NCBI RefSeq assembly: GCF_000147075.1
Contig: NC_014484.1
Span: 823,501 to 887,500 of the forward strand
DNA from: Spirochaeta thermophila DSM 6192
GTDB lineage: Bacteria > Spirochaetota > Spirochaetia > Winmispirales > Winmispiraceae
Direction: 5' to 3'
Length of the DNA: 64,000 bases
In this document: positions 19,395-28,809 of the stretch, piece by piece
Layout: the number at the start of each line of letters is the position of its first letter
How positions within the stretch are numbered: position 1 is the first letter of the stretch
The notes under the pieces: model-generated
Told to the model about the DNA's origin: nothing
Databases searched by the model: none
What the model saw: only the letters and a program-made list of their open reading frames with translations
Translations under genes and position numbers: made by a program

Positions 19395-20834
19395 TCAATC
19401 GGATGATCCCCGCACTTCCCGGTAGCATGAGAGGTACGACCGGGCGGCGTCTTCCCAGAGGAAGCGTCTTCGCATGCCGTTCTCTCGTATGGTGCGGATC
19501 AGATCCGGGGATGTGAGGTAGAGCTCACAGATCCGTCTCATGGTCTCCACGATACCGTGGGGTGTGAGCGGATCGATGAAGAATCCGGTGCCGCTCCCCT
19601 TCCGGATGTCCACTTCTTCCACCGTGTCCACGAGCCCGCCGCGCCGACTCACCACCGGGATGGTGCCGTAGGCGAGGGAGTACATCTGGTTGAGACCGCA
19701 TGGTTCATAGAGGCTCGGCATGAGGAAGAAGTCCGCTCCCCCTTCTATGAGGTGGGCGAGGTGTTCGTCGAAGGTGATGTGCACCGAGAGATTGGGGTAC
19801 TGGGAGGCGAGGGTTCTGAGGTATTCCTCGAACCTCCGTTCCCCCGTGCCCAGAACGATCATGGTGAGGGGGAGCCGGAGCAACTGGGGAAGGGCGGGGT
19901 CGGAGGGACCACAGAGGATGCCGAGTCCCTTCTGGTGCACCAGTCGGGTCACCATGCCGACGAGGGGACGTCCTCGGTCCGGAAGACCGGCGAGGGAGAG
20001 GAGGTGCCTCTTCACTTCTTCCTTTCTTTCCAGCGTTTCGACGGTGTAGTGCACAGGAAGATGGGGATCCGTCTCCGGGTTCCAGAGATCGTAGTCCATC
20101 CCGTTGAGGATGCCCCGGAGTTTTTCCCCTCTCTCCCTGAGTATCGTTTCCAACCCGTATCCGAATTCGGGGGTCTTGATCTCCTCGGCATAGGTGGGCG
20201 AGACGGTCGTGAGTAGGTCTGCGTTGACCACTGCCCCGCGAAGGAGGTTGATGGCCTCTCCGGTGACGATGTCCAGTCTCTCCGCTTCCTCCCTGGTGAT
20301 GCCCATGGTGGGGAGCTGGTGGAGGGGAAAGACCCCCTGGTAGCCCAGGTTGTGTATGGTGAAGACCGTCGGCGGATCTCCACCGGCGCGGGCGCTGTAG
20401 AGGACGGCGGGAGCCGTCGGCCAGTCGTGACAATGGAGCACCTCGGGCCGCCATGTGCCGCGGCGGGCGAGGGCATAGGCCGCAGCGGAGAGAAAGGAGA
20501 ACCTGAAGAGGTTGTCGGGAAAGTCCCTGTGATCCGTGGTGGTGTAGATACCCTTCCGCGATCCGAAGAGGAGGGGATGTTCCAGGAGCAAGACCGGAAC
20601 CCGATCCACTTCCACGTGCAGGATTCGGGCCCACATGGTGTGTGAGCCCATCGTGATGTTGAGCTCTTCCACCCTTGGGGACTCGGGGACTTCCATCCCC
20701 TGGTACCTGGGAAGGAGTACTCTCGCGTCCACACCCTGTGTTCGGAGTGCGCCTGCGAGGGCGGCTACTGCATCACCCAATCCCCCTGCCTTGGCGAGGG
20801 GGGTGAACTCACTCGTGACCAGAAGGACTCGCAC
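19395..20834 (-). CDS. glgA: Glycogen synthase (ADP-glucose, GT5)
   Basis: The protein has 479 residues, the standard GlgA length. The ADP-glucose contact KAGGLGDAV lies at about 16-24, and TIHNLGYQG at about 160. The C-terminal GT-B half has LVGMVTRLVHQKG and LMPSLYEPCGLNQMYSLAYG, the latter with the catalytic E. It extends alpha-1,4-glucan chains from ADP-glucose. It starts with GTG after GGGAG. It is directly upstream of glgC, so substrate and polymer synthesis are coexpressed; no branching enzyme is in the window. Confidence 0.95.
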   Translation of the reverse strand: MRVLLVTSEFTPLAKAGGLGDAVAALAGALRTQGVDARVLLPRYQGMEVPESPRVEELNITMGSHTMWARILHVEVDRVPVLLLEHPLLFGSRKGIYTTTDHRDFPDNLFRFSFLSAAAYALARRGTWRPEVLHCHDWPTAPAVLYSARAGGDPPTVFTIHNLGYQGVFPLHQLPTMGITREEAERLDIVTGEAINLLRGAVVNADLLTTVSPTYAEEIKTPEFGYGLETILRERGEKLRGILNGMDYDLWNPETDPHLPVHYTVETLERKEEVKRHLLSLAGLPDRGRPLVGMVTRLVHQKGLGILCGPSDPALPQLLRLPLTMIVLGTGERRFEEYLRTLASQYPNLSVHITFDEHLAHLIEGGADFFLMPSLYEPCGLNQMYSLAYGTIPVVSRRGGLVDTVEEVDIRKGSGTGFFIDPLTPHGIVETMRRICELYLTSPDLIRTIRENGMRRRFLWEDAARSYLSCYREVRGSSD

Positions 20835-20855
20835 CTCTTGGACTCCCGCTCGATT

Positions 20856-21689
20856 CTAGAAGTATGCGATACCAAATTCGCCTACCACCTCGAATCCCAC
20901 CTTTTCATAGGCGTGCCGGGCGATGGTATGCCCCTTTCGAACAAATAAACACACTTTTTTCCCTAAAGTTTCACTCGTCCGCGAAATGGTGTGAACCAAT
21001 GCCTGGGCTATCCGCTTTCCCCGCCATGCGGGAAGGGTGTAGACCCCTCCTACCTGGTCCACGGTGAGTCCTCGGGCATTGGTGCCGGCCTTGGCCACGA
21101 TGGTGTCTCCTGTACAGGCCAGGTAGAGGAGCTGATCCCGCAGGAGGTGGCGTATGGTGGCGAAACAGTGGAGCGGGGAGAAGAGACGGGGATCGTAGAG
21201 GACTTCCTCTTTCTCGTATCCTTCTTGGAGCTGGTAGAGGGCGGGTATGTCGGAGGCGAGAGCCGGTCGTATGACGAGAGGGACGGCGGGTTCCGGAGGA
21301 GGCGATGTGCGGGTTCGAAGCATGAGGTCGTATTCCCTGAGCACCTCGGGAGGAGAGGCGAAGAGCGGAAGCAGCTTCTCTACTTCGGAGAGGAGGCCGA
21401 GACAGCGGTTCCCCTCTCGCCGGATGTGGCTTCGGAGTGCGGCCTCCTCCTCCGGCTCGAGGCACTCGACCTCCGGCAGGTAGGGAAAGAGGCTTCCGTG
21501 ATCGAGGAGAATGACACCTCCGAGCCTCCTTCCTCGGAAGATGCCCCAGAGGCGGCGTCCTGGGGTCGCTTCGGCCTCGACGAGGGTGCGGGAGGATAGG
21601 TACACACACTCCCACTCCCGTTGGGTGAGGATGTCCGTGACCCATCGTCTGAGCGTCTCGTCCCTGAGATCCAGTGGAACGACGGACAT
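20856..21689 (-). CDS. GNAT-family acetyltransferase
   Basis: The protein has 277 residues. The C-terminal half is a GNAT domain: RPALASDIPALYQLQEGYEKE, then GGVYTLPAWRGKRIAQALVHTISRTSE, where R-G-K-R-I-A is the acetyl-CoA pyrophosphate loop, and the final ARHAYEKVGFEVVGEFGIAYF, the usual GNAT C-terminal strand. The N-terminal ~130 residues may be a second, degenerate GNAT fold. The substrate is unknown. The ATG at 21689 overlaps the GH3 stop as TGATG; the open frame continues upstream into that gene but the coupled start is preferred. It is the middle gene of a five-gene operon. Confidence 0.8.
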   Translation of the reverse strand: MSVVPLDLRDETLRRWVTDILTQREWECVYLSSRTLVEAEATPGRRLWGIFRGRRLGGVILLDHGSLFPYLPEVECLEPEEEAALRSHIRREGNRCLGLLSEVEKLLPLFASPPEVLREYDLMLRTRTSPPPEPAVPLVIRPALASDIPALYQLQEGYEKEEVLYDPRLFSPLHCFATIRHLLRDQLLYLACTGDTIVAKAGTNARGLTVDQVGGVYTLPAWRGKRIAQALVHTISRTSETLGKKVCLFVRKGHTIARHAYEKVGFEVVGEFGIAYF

Positions 21690-23371
21690 CAGGGAGGTGC
21701 TCCGGAGGGGGGGGTGAGGGAGATGGGGAGTGTCCCGGCGGGGGTGAGTTTGCCCATGAGGGCGAGGAAGCCACCCCGGTAACACTCCTCGCTCGTGCCG
21801 TATATGGCCACCGCTGTGTCCACCCAGGGGACCTCGGCGAGGTACACCGGTGTGAGGGTGGAGAGCACCGCGATTCGTGGCGCCCATTCTTCGAGCGAGG
21901 CGAGGACCTCGAGACTGTTGGGGTTCATGAGACAGTAGATGACCAGATCATACTGCTGGACGAGACGGGAGAGTCGAGTCTTCACCTGTTCGGAGGCAAA
22001 ATAGAAGGGGAGATAGGAAAACTGGAAGGTGTCCGCGCGGGGGAAGTATTCCTTCCCGATGGAGAGGAACCTGGTGTGTTGCCCCACGAGGAGTACGCGT
22101 GCATCGCCTCCAGGGGAGAGCGGCACCTTCCCGTTTCGTATCATGGTGACGGCCCTGAGGGCCTGTTCCCCGAACGCCTCCGCGGTTTCCTCGTCGGGGA
22201 AGACCTCCCGCAGGGTCTCCTCGGAGGGGATGAGGCCTTTTGGCCCCATGGCCTTCAGATATCGGATCTTGAGCGTGATGATCCTCCTCACGGAGGTCTG
22301 TATTCGTTTCCTGAACTCGGGATCGTTCCGATATCTCGACAGCACGGCCTCCCAGACCGGGTCTCCCGGATGGGGAGGCCTCGACAAGAGGACCATGTCG
22401 TTGCCGGCCGAGAGAGCCTCTACCACGATATGTGGGATGTCCTCCCCCGCGACGCGGGCCCCCATCATGTAGAGGTCGTCCGTGATGACGAGTCCCTGGA
22501 AGCCGAGTTTCTCCCTGAGGAGAGAGATCACGCGGGGGGAGAGGGTGGCGGGCAGGTCGTTTTTGGAGAGAAGAGGAAAGTTGAGGTGTCCTACCATGAC
22601 GGCGGGCAACCCCTCCCTGATGAGGATCCGATAGGGGAGCCAGTCCCTCTCCCAGAGGGTGGCCAGGTCGTCTTCCACCACGGGGAGCTCGCCGTGGGAG
22701 TCCCCGCGGGCGTTCCCGTGTCCCGGGAAGTGTTTGGCCACCGGGATCACCCCGGCGTCCAGGCTCCCATGGTAGAAGGAGAGCGCAAGCGTGGCGACCA
22801 GCCGGGGATCCGATCCAAAGGATCTGGGCCCTATCACGTGGGCTTCGGGATTGACGTACACGTCCACCGTGGGGGCGAAGTTCATGGTGATCCCCAGGGC
22901 CCTCAATTCCTTTCCGATGAGGAGGCCGGTCTGATAGGCCTCGTAGGGGAGGCGGGTCGCGCCGATGGCCATGTTCCCGGGAGTCTCTACGGTCTCCCCC
23001 TTTATGTGGCGGACCCATCCGCCCTCCTGGTCGGTGGCGACGAGGAGGGGGATGCCGGAACGGTGAGCGAGCGCCTTTTCCTGGTAGGCCGCCACACTCC
23101 TCACCACCGGGAGGAGGCGCTCGGCGTTCCTCCCGAAGATCTTGATGCCGCCCAGGTTGTAGCGCTCGATCCACTGCAGGATCCGGGGGTCGGGGGTCTC
23201 GCCCTCGTACCCTATGAGGAAGACCTGGCTGATCGTCTCCTCGTCGGACATGGCTTCGAGGAAGGAAGGGATCTCCTCCTCCGTGAGGTCCCAGAACGAA
23301 GCGGGACCGGCCGGCAGCATCCATGGGAGGAGGAGAAGGGAAAGTAGGGGGGCGTGTCCCCCTCTACTCAT
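21689..23371 (-). CDS. Exported GH3 beta-N-acetylhexosaminidase (NagZ-like)
   Basis: The protein has 560 residues. From ATG 23371 the N-terminus is a signal peptide (APLLSLLLLPWMLPAGPA). The GH3 domain carries PLLVATDQEGGWVRHI (about 125), the KHFPGHG motif with the downstream D and H of the catalytic dyad (GDSHGELP), and LVITDDLYMMGA with the likely nucleophile D. A second domain of about 180 residues at the C-terminus resembles the GH3 C-terminal alpha/beta domain. The likely activity is removal of GlcNAc from muropeptides or chitin-like glycans in the periplasm. A longer frame starts 105 bases upstream inside trxB; the signal peptide and the 8-base overlap favour the shorter one. Confidence 0.85.
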   Translation of the reverse strand: MSRGGHAPLLSLLLLPWMLPAGPASFWDLTEEEIPSFLEAMSDEETISQVFLIGYEGETPDPRILQWIERYNLGGIKIFGRNAERLLPVVRSVAAYQEKALAHRSGIPLLVATDQEGGWVRHIKGETVETPGNMAIGATRLPYEAYQTGLLIGKELRALGITMNFAPTVDVYVNPEAHVIGPRSFGSDPRLVATLALSFYHGSLDAGVIPVAKHFPGHGNARGDSHGELPVVEDDLATLWERDWLPYRILIREGLPAVMVGHLNFPLLSKNDLPATLSPRVISLLREKLGFQGLVITDDLYMMGARVAGEDIPHIVVEALSAGNDMVLLSRPPHPGDPVWEAVLSRYRNDPEFRKRIQTSVRRIITLKIRYLKAMGPKGLIPSEETLREVFPDEETAEAFGEQALRAVTMIRNGKVPLSPGGDARVLLVGQHTRFLSIGKEYFPRADTFQFSYLPFYFASEQVKTRLSRLVQQYDLVIYCLMNPNSLEVLASLEEWAPRIAVLSTLTPVYLAEVPWVDTAVAIYGTSEECYRGGFLALMGKLTPAGTLPISLTPPSGAPP

Positions 23372-24314
23372 AGGCTTCCCCTTTGAGTTCGTCGATGTAC
23401 TTCGCTGCACAGTGGGCTGCGACCGCCCCTTCCCCCGCACCCACCACGATCTGACGGAAGGGGGTGTTGCGGACATCGCCGGCCGCGAAGAGACCGGGAA
23501 TGGAGCTCATCATCTCCTGATTCGTGATGATGTATCCGGATTCGTCCTTCTCCACTCCCTCGACGAAGCCGGTCTGGGGATCGGAGCCGATGAAGATGAA
23601 GACCGCATCGATGGGTTCCTCGTATGTCTCTCCCGTATCCACGCGTTTGAGGAGCACGGAGGAGACCTTCTTCACCCCGTTCACTTCCTCACCCCTTATC
23701 TCCACCGCCACGGTATTGAACCGCACCTCGATGTGAGGATTGTTGAGCACCCTCTGTGCCAAGGCCTTCTGCGCTCTGAACCGATCGCGTCTGTGGATGT
23801 GGACGATCTTGTCCGTGAGCTTGGAGAGGTACATCGCCTCGTCGCACGCGGCGTCTCCTCCTCCGACCACGAGCATCCGCTTCCCCTTGAAGAAGGGACC
23901 GTCGCAGGTGGCGCAGTAGGAGACCCCTCGACCGGTATACTCCTTTTCTCCCGGGATCCCCAGCTTCCTATGTGCGGCTCCCGAGGCGAGGATCACCGCG
24001 TAGGAGGTGAGCACCCCCTTCGTCGTCTCGACCTCGAACACCTTCTCCTTTTTGGAGATTCGTTTCACCGTGGCGTTGAGGAAGGAAGCGCCGAAGTTCC
24101 TCGCCTGGGTCTCGAAACGTTGGGCGAGCTCGAAGCCCGAGATGGGTTCCGGGAATCCTGGATAGTTCTCCAGGGTGTCGATGATGAGCGCCTGCCCGCC
24201 TGGTGCCATCTGCTCTATCACCAGGGTATCGAGGGCTGCACGGGCGGCGTACTGAGCTGCGGCAAGCCCTGCGGGACCTGCGCCTACGATGATCACATCG
24301 CGGTCGGGTGTCAT
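23364..24314 (-). CDS. trxB: Thioredoxin reductase
   Basis: The protein has 316 residues. FAD-binding VGAGPAGLAAAQYAARA lies at about 11-27, the redox pair in YCATCDG (about 135), NADPH-binding VVGGGDAACDEAMYL (about 152) and the C-terminal FAD motif GLFAAGDV (about 275). It reduces thioredoxin with NADPH and supplies electrons for disulfide reduction and oxidative stress defence. TATGGAGGAATC precedes the ATG. It is the first gene of the operon that continues into the GH3, GNAT, glgA and glgC genes. Confidence 0.96.
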   Translation of the reverse strand: MTPDRDVIIVGAGPAGLAAAQYAARAALDTLVIEQMAPGGQALIIDTLENYPGFPEPISGFELAQRFETQARNFGASFLNATVKRISKKEKVFEVETTKGVLTSYAVILASGAAHRKLGIPGEKEYTGRGVSYCATCDGPFFKGKRMLVVGGGDAACDEAMYLSKLTDKIVHIHRRDRFRAQKALAQRVLNNPHIEVRFNTVAVEIRGEEVNGVKKVSSVLLKRVDTGETYEEPIDAVFIFIGSDPQTGFVEGVEKDESGYIITNQEMMSSIPGLFAAGDVRNTPFRQIVVGAGEGAVAAHCAAKYIDELKGEAYE

Positions 24315-24344
24315 GATTCCTCCATAAAAAATTTCATATATATT

Positions 24345-24373
24345 AAGATATAGATACTATCGTATCCCGTCAA
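24345..24373 (-). promoter_or_regulatory. trxB operon promoter
   Basis: On the minus strand TTGACG (24373-24368), 17 bases, TATCTT (24350-24345). It lies in an AT-rich gap upstream of trxB and about 50 bases from the divergent flagellar promoter. Confidence 0.55.
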
Positions 24374-24421
24374 TCTTACTCTACCACAGTCTCCCGCAGT
24401 GGGCAACCGAAGGGTGATATT

Positions 24422-24429
24422 TCCGATAA
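24422..24429 (+). promoter_or_regulatory. Sigma-28-like -10 box of the flgN-flgK operon
   Basis: TCCGATAA matches seven of eight bases of the FliA-type -10 GCCGATAA. Fifteen bases upstream the -35 position holds GCAA (24403-24406), a weak match to TAAA. The position before a late flagellar operon supports the call. Confidence 0.6.
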
Positions 24430-24486
24430 TCATTTCCAGAGGGTCATCCGATGATTAAGAGGGAGACCTTCCCAAAGGAGCCGCGT

Positions 24487-24978
24487 ATGGTAGTCCTGGC
24501 CCATATCATGGAGCGGACGCTCGAGCAGATGGTGAGAGTGTTGGATGAGATGCCCCATCTACAGGAGGAGCTGAGGAATGCACTCTTCGAGAGGGAGTGG
24601 GTCGGGGTTGAAGAAAAGGTAACGGCGCTCGTCCAGAAGAGCCAGGCCCTCCAGATGCTCGAAGAGGACAGGATGCGTGTCTATGCGGAGCTCCTCAGCG
24701 AGCTCGAACTCGCGCCCGACACGCCCCTCCGGACGGCCCTCAGATACATCGATCCGCCTGTGGCGCAGGGCATAGCGGATGTGGCCGGGCGTCTGCGGGA
24801 ACGATTGCTCAGGGTACGCGGCCTTGGTGAGGTGATCGCCAGGTATGCCGAAGCCTCCTATGCAACGGTGTACGCCTGCCTCAGGGAGCTCTTTCCCGAC
24901 CGGTTCCTGGGGGGATACGGCAAGGACGGGAGGAGGTCCCAGGGCGAGTCCTCTCTCCTCATAGATACGCGGCTTTAG
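24487..24978 (+). CDS. flgN: FlgN-like export chaperone for hook-associated proteins
   Basis: The protein has 163 residues, almost entirely helical and charged (for example MERTLEQMVRVLDEMPHLQEEL, VEEKVTALVQKSQALQMLEE), the style of FlgN. It lies directly before flgK, as flgN often does. FlgN binds the C-termini of FlgK and FlgL and keeps them export-competent. The sequence alone would not prove it; the location does most of the work. ATG 24487 is chosen because AAAGGAG stands six bases before it. An upstream in-frame ATG at 24451 would add 12 residues. Confidence 0.7.
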   Translation: MVVLAHIMERTLEQMVRVLDEMPHLQEELRNALFEREWVGVEEKVTALVQKSQALQMLEEDRMRVYAELLSELELAPDTPLRTALRYIDPPVAQGIADVAGRLRERLLRVRGLGEVIARYAEASYATVYACLRELFPDRFLGGYGKDGRRSQGESSLLIDTRL

Positions 24979-24988
24979 GAGGAAGGAA

Positions 24989-26863
24989 ATGCACTCTACG
25001 TTCATGAGCATAGAGATAGGGAAGCGTGGGCTCCTCGCGCACACACAGGGGCTCGCTACCGTGGGTCACAACATGAGCAATGCCTCCGTGGAAGGCTATT
25101 CGAGACAGCGGGTGAACCTCGAGGCCATGGATCCCCTCTACATGCCCGGACTCAATCGGGAGGAGACACCGGGACAGATAGGGCAGGGGGTTTCCATACA
25201 GTCGATCGAACGCATACGGGATGAAATACTCGAAGGCCGTATCGTGGCCCAGACCAATGTGGGCGGGTACTGGGAGACGAGGAACTCCTACCTCCTCATG
25301 GTGGAGAAGACCTACAACGAGCCTTCCGATGTCTCGGTACGGAGTCTCCTCGACGCCTTCTGGGATGCGTGGCAGGAACTCTCGATCCATCCGGACGAGA
25401 TGGCGGCCCGGCACGCCGTGATAGAGAATGCGAAGGCCCTGGTGGACGGAATACACGAACGGTATCGCGCACTCTCGAGCATACGAAAGATGATCGAAGA
25501 GGACGTACAGGCGACGGTGAAGGAGGTGAACGACTACATCGCCCGGATCGCCCACCTCAACGAACAGATCGTGAAGGTGAAGGCCATGGGTGACAATCCC
25601 AACGATCTCATGGATCGGAGGGACCTCTTGGTGGAGAAGCTCGCGAAGCTCATCAACGTCACCGTGGACACACGTGATCCGGACGAGTTCACCATCCATG
25701 TGGGGGGACGACATCTCGTCCAGGGGAAGGTGTATCATCCCTTCGCCCTCGACCCCAGGCCCCAGAACGAGGGATTCAGTGCCGTGCTCTGGGAGGGGAG
25801 TACGGAAGAGGTCCGCCTCGAAGGGGGCAAGCTCGCCGCCCTCCTCGAGCTCCGGGACGGTGACGTGAGGGGGGAGATACAGAAGCTCGATACCATGACC
25901 GTGAATCTGGTGAACCTCGTGAACGAGGTCCACAGGAACGCATATGGGCTCAACGGACAGACTGGAGTCGATTTCTTCGTGGAGCATCCGGCCGTCCTCA
26001 ACGCGGTGGGGAACTACGATCGCAACGGCGATGGAGAGTTCGACTCCACCTATCTCTTCCGTATCCACGGCACGAACCCACTCGATCCCAACGCCCAGGT
26101 GGGTATAGAGGGGGTCATCACCCTCTCGGGGGCCGAGGAGGATGTCCAGATCGCCTATTATCCCACTGATACGGTCCAGGATATCGTGAACCGCATCAAT
26201 ACCTCGGGAGCAGAGGTGAGCGCCTCGTTCGATCGTCTGGGGAGGCTCGTCCTCAAGGCAACCCCGAGTGAAGATGTGGCGTTCCCCGATTTCGTGATAC
26301 GCCACGTGGAGGATTCCGGACAGTTCCTTTCCGGCTATGCGGGGATCCTCGCGGGCAGCGGTCCCGAGAACGCCTACGATTGGGAGACCGTGGACGGGGT
26401 GCTCACCCTGAGGGGCGGTGCGGAGTACGGGGTGGCGCCTTTCGCACATCCTTCGGGCTGGGTGGTACTCAACCCGGAGGTGGAGCGGGATCCGGCGAGT
26501 GTGGCGGCGGGCTTCGGACAGGAGGGGAGGCCCGCGCCTCCGGGTGATGGATCGGCCGCCCTCGCCGTCGCGAACCTCAGGACCGAACCGGTGATGATAG
26601 GCAGACTCATGACCTTCGACGACTACTTCGCAGAGGCCGTCTCGGAGATAGGCCTCAAAGGACAGCAGGCCCAGATAGCGGACGAGACCCAGAAGCTCAT
26701 CATGAAAGATCTCAAGGATCTCAGGGAGAGTATCTCGGGAGTGAACATAGACGAGGAGCTCGCCCAGATGATCAAGTTCCAGCACGGATACGCGGCGAGT
26801 GCGCGTTTCATCACCACGTTCAATTCGATGCTGGATCTGCTCATCAACAGGATGGCGGTGTGA
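24989..26863 (+). CDS. flgK: Flagellar hook-associated protein FlgK
   Basis: The protein has 624 residues. The N-terminal rod/hook-type D0 segment is GLLAHTQGLATVGHNMSNAS followed by VEGYSRQRV (the ANxxTxGYxRQ motif). The C-terminal D0 segment is SGVNIDEELAQMIKFQHGY followed by AASARFITTFNSMLDLLINRM. FlgK forms the first junction ring between hook and filament. In spirochaetes this is in the periplasm. AGGAGGAAGGAA precedes the ATG. flgL follows after 10 bases. Confidence 0.97.
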   Translation: MHSTFMSIEIGKRGLLAHTQGLATVGHNMSNASVEGYSRQRVNLEAMDPLYMPGLNREETPGQIGQGVSIQSIERIRDEILEGRIVAQTNVGGYWETRNSYLLMVEKTYNEPSDVSVRSLLDAFWDAWQELSIHPDEMAARHAVIENAKALVDGIHERYRALSSIRKMIEEDVQATVKEVNDYIARIAHLNEQIVKVKAMGDNPNDLMDRRDLLVEKLAKLINVTVDTRDPDEFTIHVGGRHLVQGKVYHPFALDPRPQNEGFSAVLWEGSTEEVRLEGGKLAALLELRDGDVRGEIQKLDTMTVNLVNLVNEVHRNAYGLNGQTGVDFFVEHPAVLNAVGNYDRNGDGEFDSTYLFRIHGTNPLDPNAQVGIEGVITLSGAEEDVQIAYYPTDTVQDIVNRINTSGAEVSASFDRLGRLVLKATPSEDVAFPDFVIRHVEDSGQFLSGYAGILAGSGPENAYDWETVDGVLTLRGGAEYGVAPFAHPSGWVVLNPEVERDPASVAAGFGQEGRPAPPGDGSAALAVANLRTEPVMIGRLMTFDDYFAEAVSEIGLKGQQAQIADETQKLIMKDLKDLRESISGVNIDEELAQMIKFQHGYAASARFITTFNSMLDLLINRMAV

Positions 26864-26873
26864 GGAGGCGTAG

Positions 26874-28121
26874 ATGAATCGGATCAGTACCAACATGCCC
26901 AATGACGACATGGTCTACCACCTCCAGAAGCGGGAACGGGCCCTCTACAGGGTACAGAACCGTATGTCCTCCCAGACGAGGATCCAGGACCTGAGGGACG
27001 ACCCCGTGGGGGCGGCCCACGCGGTGCGTTATGACTCCTTCCTCACGCGCCTCACACGTTACGGGGAGAACATAGCGTACGTGCAGGACTACTACAATGT
27101 GGTGGAAGGCCATCTCAAGGAAGGGGTGGAGATCGTCCAGCGGATCAGGGAGCTCACGGTACAGGCGGCACACGGGACCTACACCCCAGAGGACCTCAAG
27201 GCCATGGGGAAGGAAGTCGATGAACTCCTCGAGCAGCTCGTCCAGATCGCGAATGCCCGTGGCCCCGAAGGGCGGTTCCTCTTCGGAGGGGCGCGGACGA
27301 GGGGGGAGCCGTTCCGGGTGGTACGCGGGAACGTCCCCGGGGCCGACGATCTGCTCATCACGGGTGTCGAATACATCGGGGATATCACGGAAAAGCAGAC
27401 AGAGATCGCGGAGGGTGCCTTCATCACCACCGGTTTCTCGGGAAACTTCGTATTCGGGGCCCAGCAACAGCAGGTGTATGCCACCATCGACGCGCTTGAC
27501 TACAGGGTGGGAGAAGCCGGATATTTTTCTATAGATGGAGTGCGTATCGACGTGACCGAAGGTGATACCCTCTATTCCATCGTGCAGAAGATAAACGATT
27601 CAGCCGCTCCCGTGAGGGCGAGGATAGATCCGGTGAACCACTCCCTCATCCTGGAGACGACGGTACCTCACCAGTTGTGGATGGAAGACGGGGAAGGGAG
27701 CGTACTCCAGGATCTCGGGATCATCGCTCCTCCGGATGTTCACCGTCCGCCCGGCAACATTGCGGCCTCCGCTGTCCACGGAGGTGGTTCCCTCTTCGAC
27801 GTGGTGATGCGTGTGAGGGATGCCATGATGGTGGGCGATCAGGAGGCCTTGGGAGGAAGGGGACTCGGTATGATCGATGAGGCCCTCTCCGCCCTCGTGG
27901 GGAAGATGGGTGAGATAGGCGCGCGGGGGACGAGGCTCAGATTCGCCTATGCTCACAATCAGGAGGAGATCCCGGATGTGACGGAACTCTATGCGAAGCG
28001 GGTGGATCTCGATGTTTCCGAGGCCATCATCGAGCTCAAGCGACTGGAATACACGCACAAGGCGGCCCTCTCGACGGCTGCGCGTATTCTACCGCCTACA
28101 CTTCTCGATTTTCTGAGGTGA
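26874..28121 (+). CDS. flgL: Flagellar hook-associated protein FlgL
   Basis: The protein has 415 residues. It has flagellin-like termini: an N-terminal NRISTNMPNDDMVYHLQKRE and QTRIQDLRDDPVGAAHAVRY, and a C-terminal ELYAKRVDLDVSEAIIELKR followed by LEYTHKAALSTAARIL. The middle, with TGFSGNFVFGAQQQQVYATIDA, is a variable surface domain. It forms the second junction ring, on which the FlaB filament starts. AGGAGGCGTAG precedes the ATG. Its stop overlaps the start region of fliW. Confidence 0.95.
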   Translation: MNRISTNMPNDDMVYHLQKRERALYRVQNRMSSQTRIQDLRDDPVGAAHAVRYDSFLTRLTRYGENIAYVQDYYNVVEGHLKEGVEIVQRIRELTVQAAHGTYTPEDLKAMGKEVDELLEQLVQIANARGPEGRFLFGGARTRGEPFRVVRGNVPGADDLLITGVEYIGDITEKQTEIAEGAFITTGFSGNFVFGAQQQQVYATIDALDYRVGEAGYFSIDGVRIDVTEGDTLYSIVQKINDSAAPVRARIDPVNHSLILETTVPHQLWMEDGEGSVLQDLGIIAPPDVHRPPGNIAASAVHGGGSLFDVVMRVRDAMMVGDQEALGGRGLGMIDEALSALVGKMGEIGARGTRLRFAYAHNQEEIPDVTELYAKRVDLDVSEAIIELKRLEYTHKAALSTAARILPPTLLDFLR

Positions 28122-28123
28122 CG

Positions 28124-28576
28124 ATGGGGACGGTGACGATTGACACGCGCCCATATGGGCCACTGACCGTTGACGAACGACAGATCCTCACCTTTGTGAA
28201 CGGGCTCTTCGGGTTCGAGCACCTCACCCGGTACGCCCTTCTCGACTCGCATCAGCCTCCCTTCTACTGGCTTCAGTCTCTCGAGGACCCCCAGGTGGCC
28301 TTCGTGGTGATAGATCCTCGCGTCTTCAGACCCGATTACGATCCTGCACCCCTTCCTTCCGATCTCGAGGCGCTTGGGCTGGAACGGCAGGAGGACCTCC
28401 TGATCTTCGCGATCGTCACGATTCCCGAGAACCAGAGGGAGATGACGGCCAACCTGCAAGGCCCCCTGCTCGTCAACAGGAAGACGCGTCGGGCCGCTCA
28501 GGTGATCAGTACCGACGACAGGTGGCATGTCAAACACAGGATCCTGGAAGAGCTTGCGGCCCTGAGGAAGAGATAA
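28124..28576 (+). CDS. fliW: Flagellar assembly factor FliW
   Basis: The protein has about 150 residues. The family pattern is clear: [44 protein letters not shown]-like [20 protein letters not shown] and [14 protein letters not shown]. FliW binds free flagellin and, when released from it, sequesters CsrA, so that flagellin synthesis follows secretion. The ATG at 28124 has GAGGTG three bases upstream; a GTG at 28118 overlapping the flgL stop is an alternative. csrA begins one base inside its stop (TAATG), the usual fliW-csrA pairing. Confidence 0.95.
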   Translation: MGTVTIDTRPYGPLTVDERQILTFVNGLFGFEHLTRYALLDSHQPPFYWLQSLEDPQVAFVVIDPRVFRPDYDPAPLPSDLEALGLERQEDLLIFAIVTIPENQREMTANLQGPLLVNRKTRRAAQVISTDDRWHVKHRILEELAALRKR

Positions 28577-28809
28577 TGCTGGTCTTGAGCAGGAAGAAGA
28601 ACGAGAGCATCATCATCGCAGACAATATAGAGGTCCGCGTGGTGGATATCCGCGGAGACCAGGTGAAGATCGGGATCTCCGCCCCACCTCAGATCAAGAT
28701 CTACCGGGAAGAGGTGTATCGTGCCATCCAGGAGGAGAACCGTTCGGCTCTGAGCGTCTCCAGGGAGATTCCCTCCCTCGATGATCTCCTGGGCGACGAC
28801 GCGCCTTAA
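28576..28809 (+). CDS. csrA: Carbon storage regulator CsrA
   Basis: The protein has 77 residues. It begins [14 protein letters not shown] with the conserved R6 region, then [20 protein letters not shown] and [14 protein letters not shown], the standard CsrA fold. CsrA dimers bind GGA motifs in mRNA leaders and block translation; in Bacillus subtilis and Borrelia flagellin mRNA is a target. The start overlaps the fliW stop. The stop shares TTAA (28806-28809) with the stop of the convergent tsaB. Both flagellin leaders nearby carry candidate binding sites. Confidence 0.97.
   Translation: MLVLSRKKNESIIIADNIEVRVVDIRGDQVKIGISAPPQIKIYREEVYRAIQEENRSALSVSREIPSLDDLLGDDAP

Noticed and set aside
24959-26911. 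A 650-codon open frame antisense to flgK
   Set aside because: FlgK on the other strand has clear family motifs; GC-rich codon structure creates long antisense frames, and this one has no recognisable domain or ribosome site.
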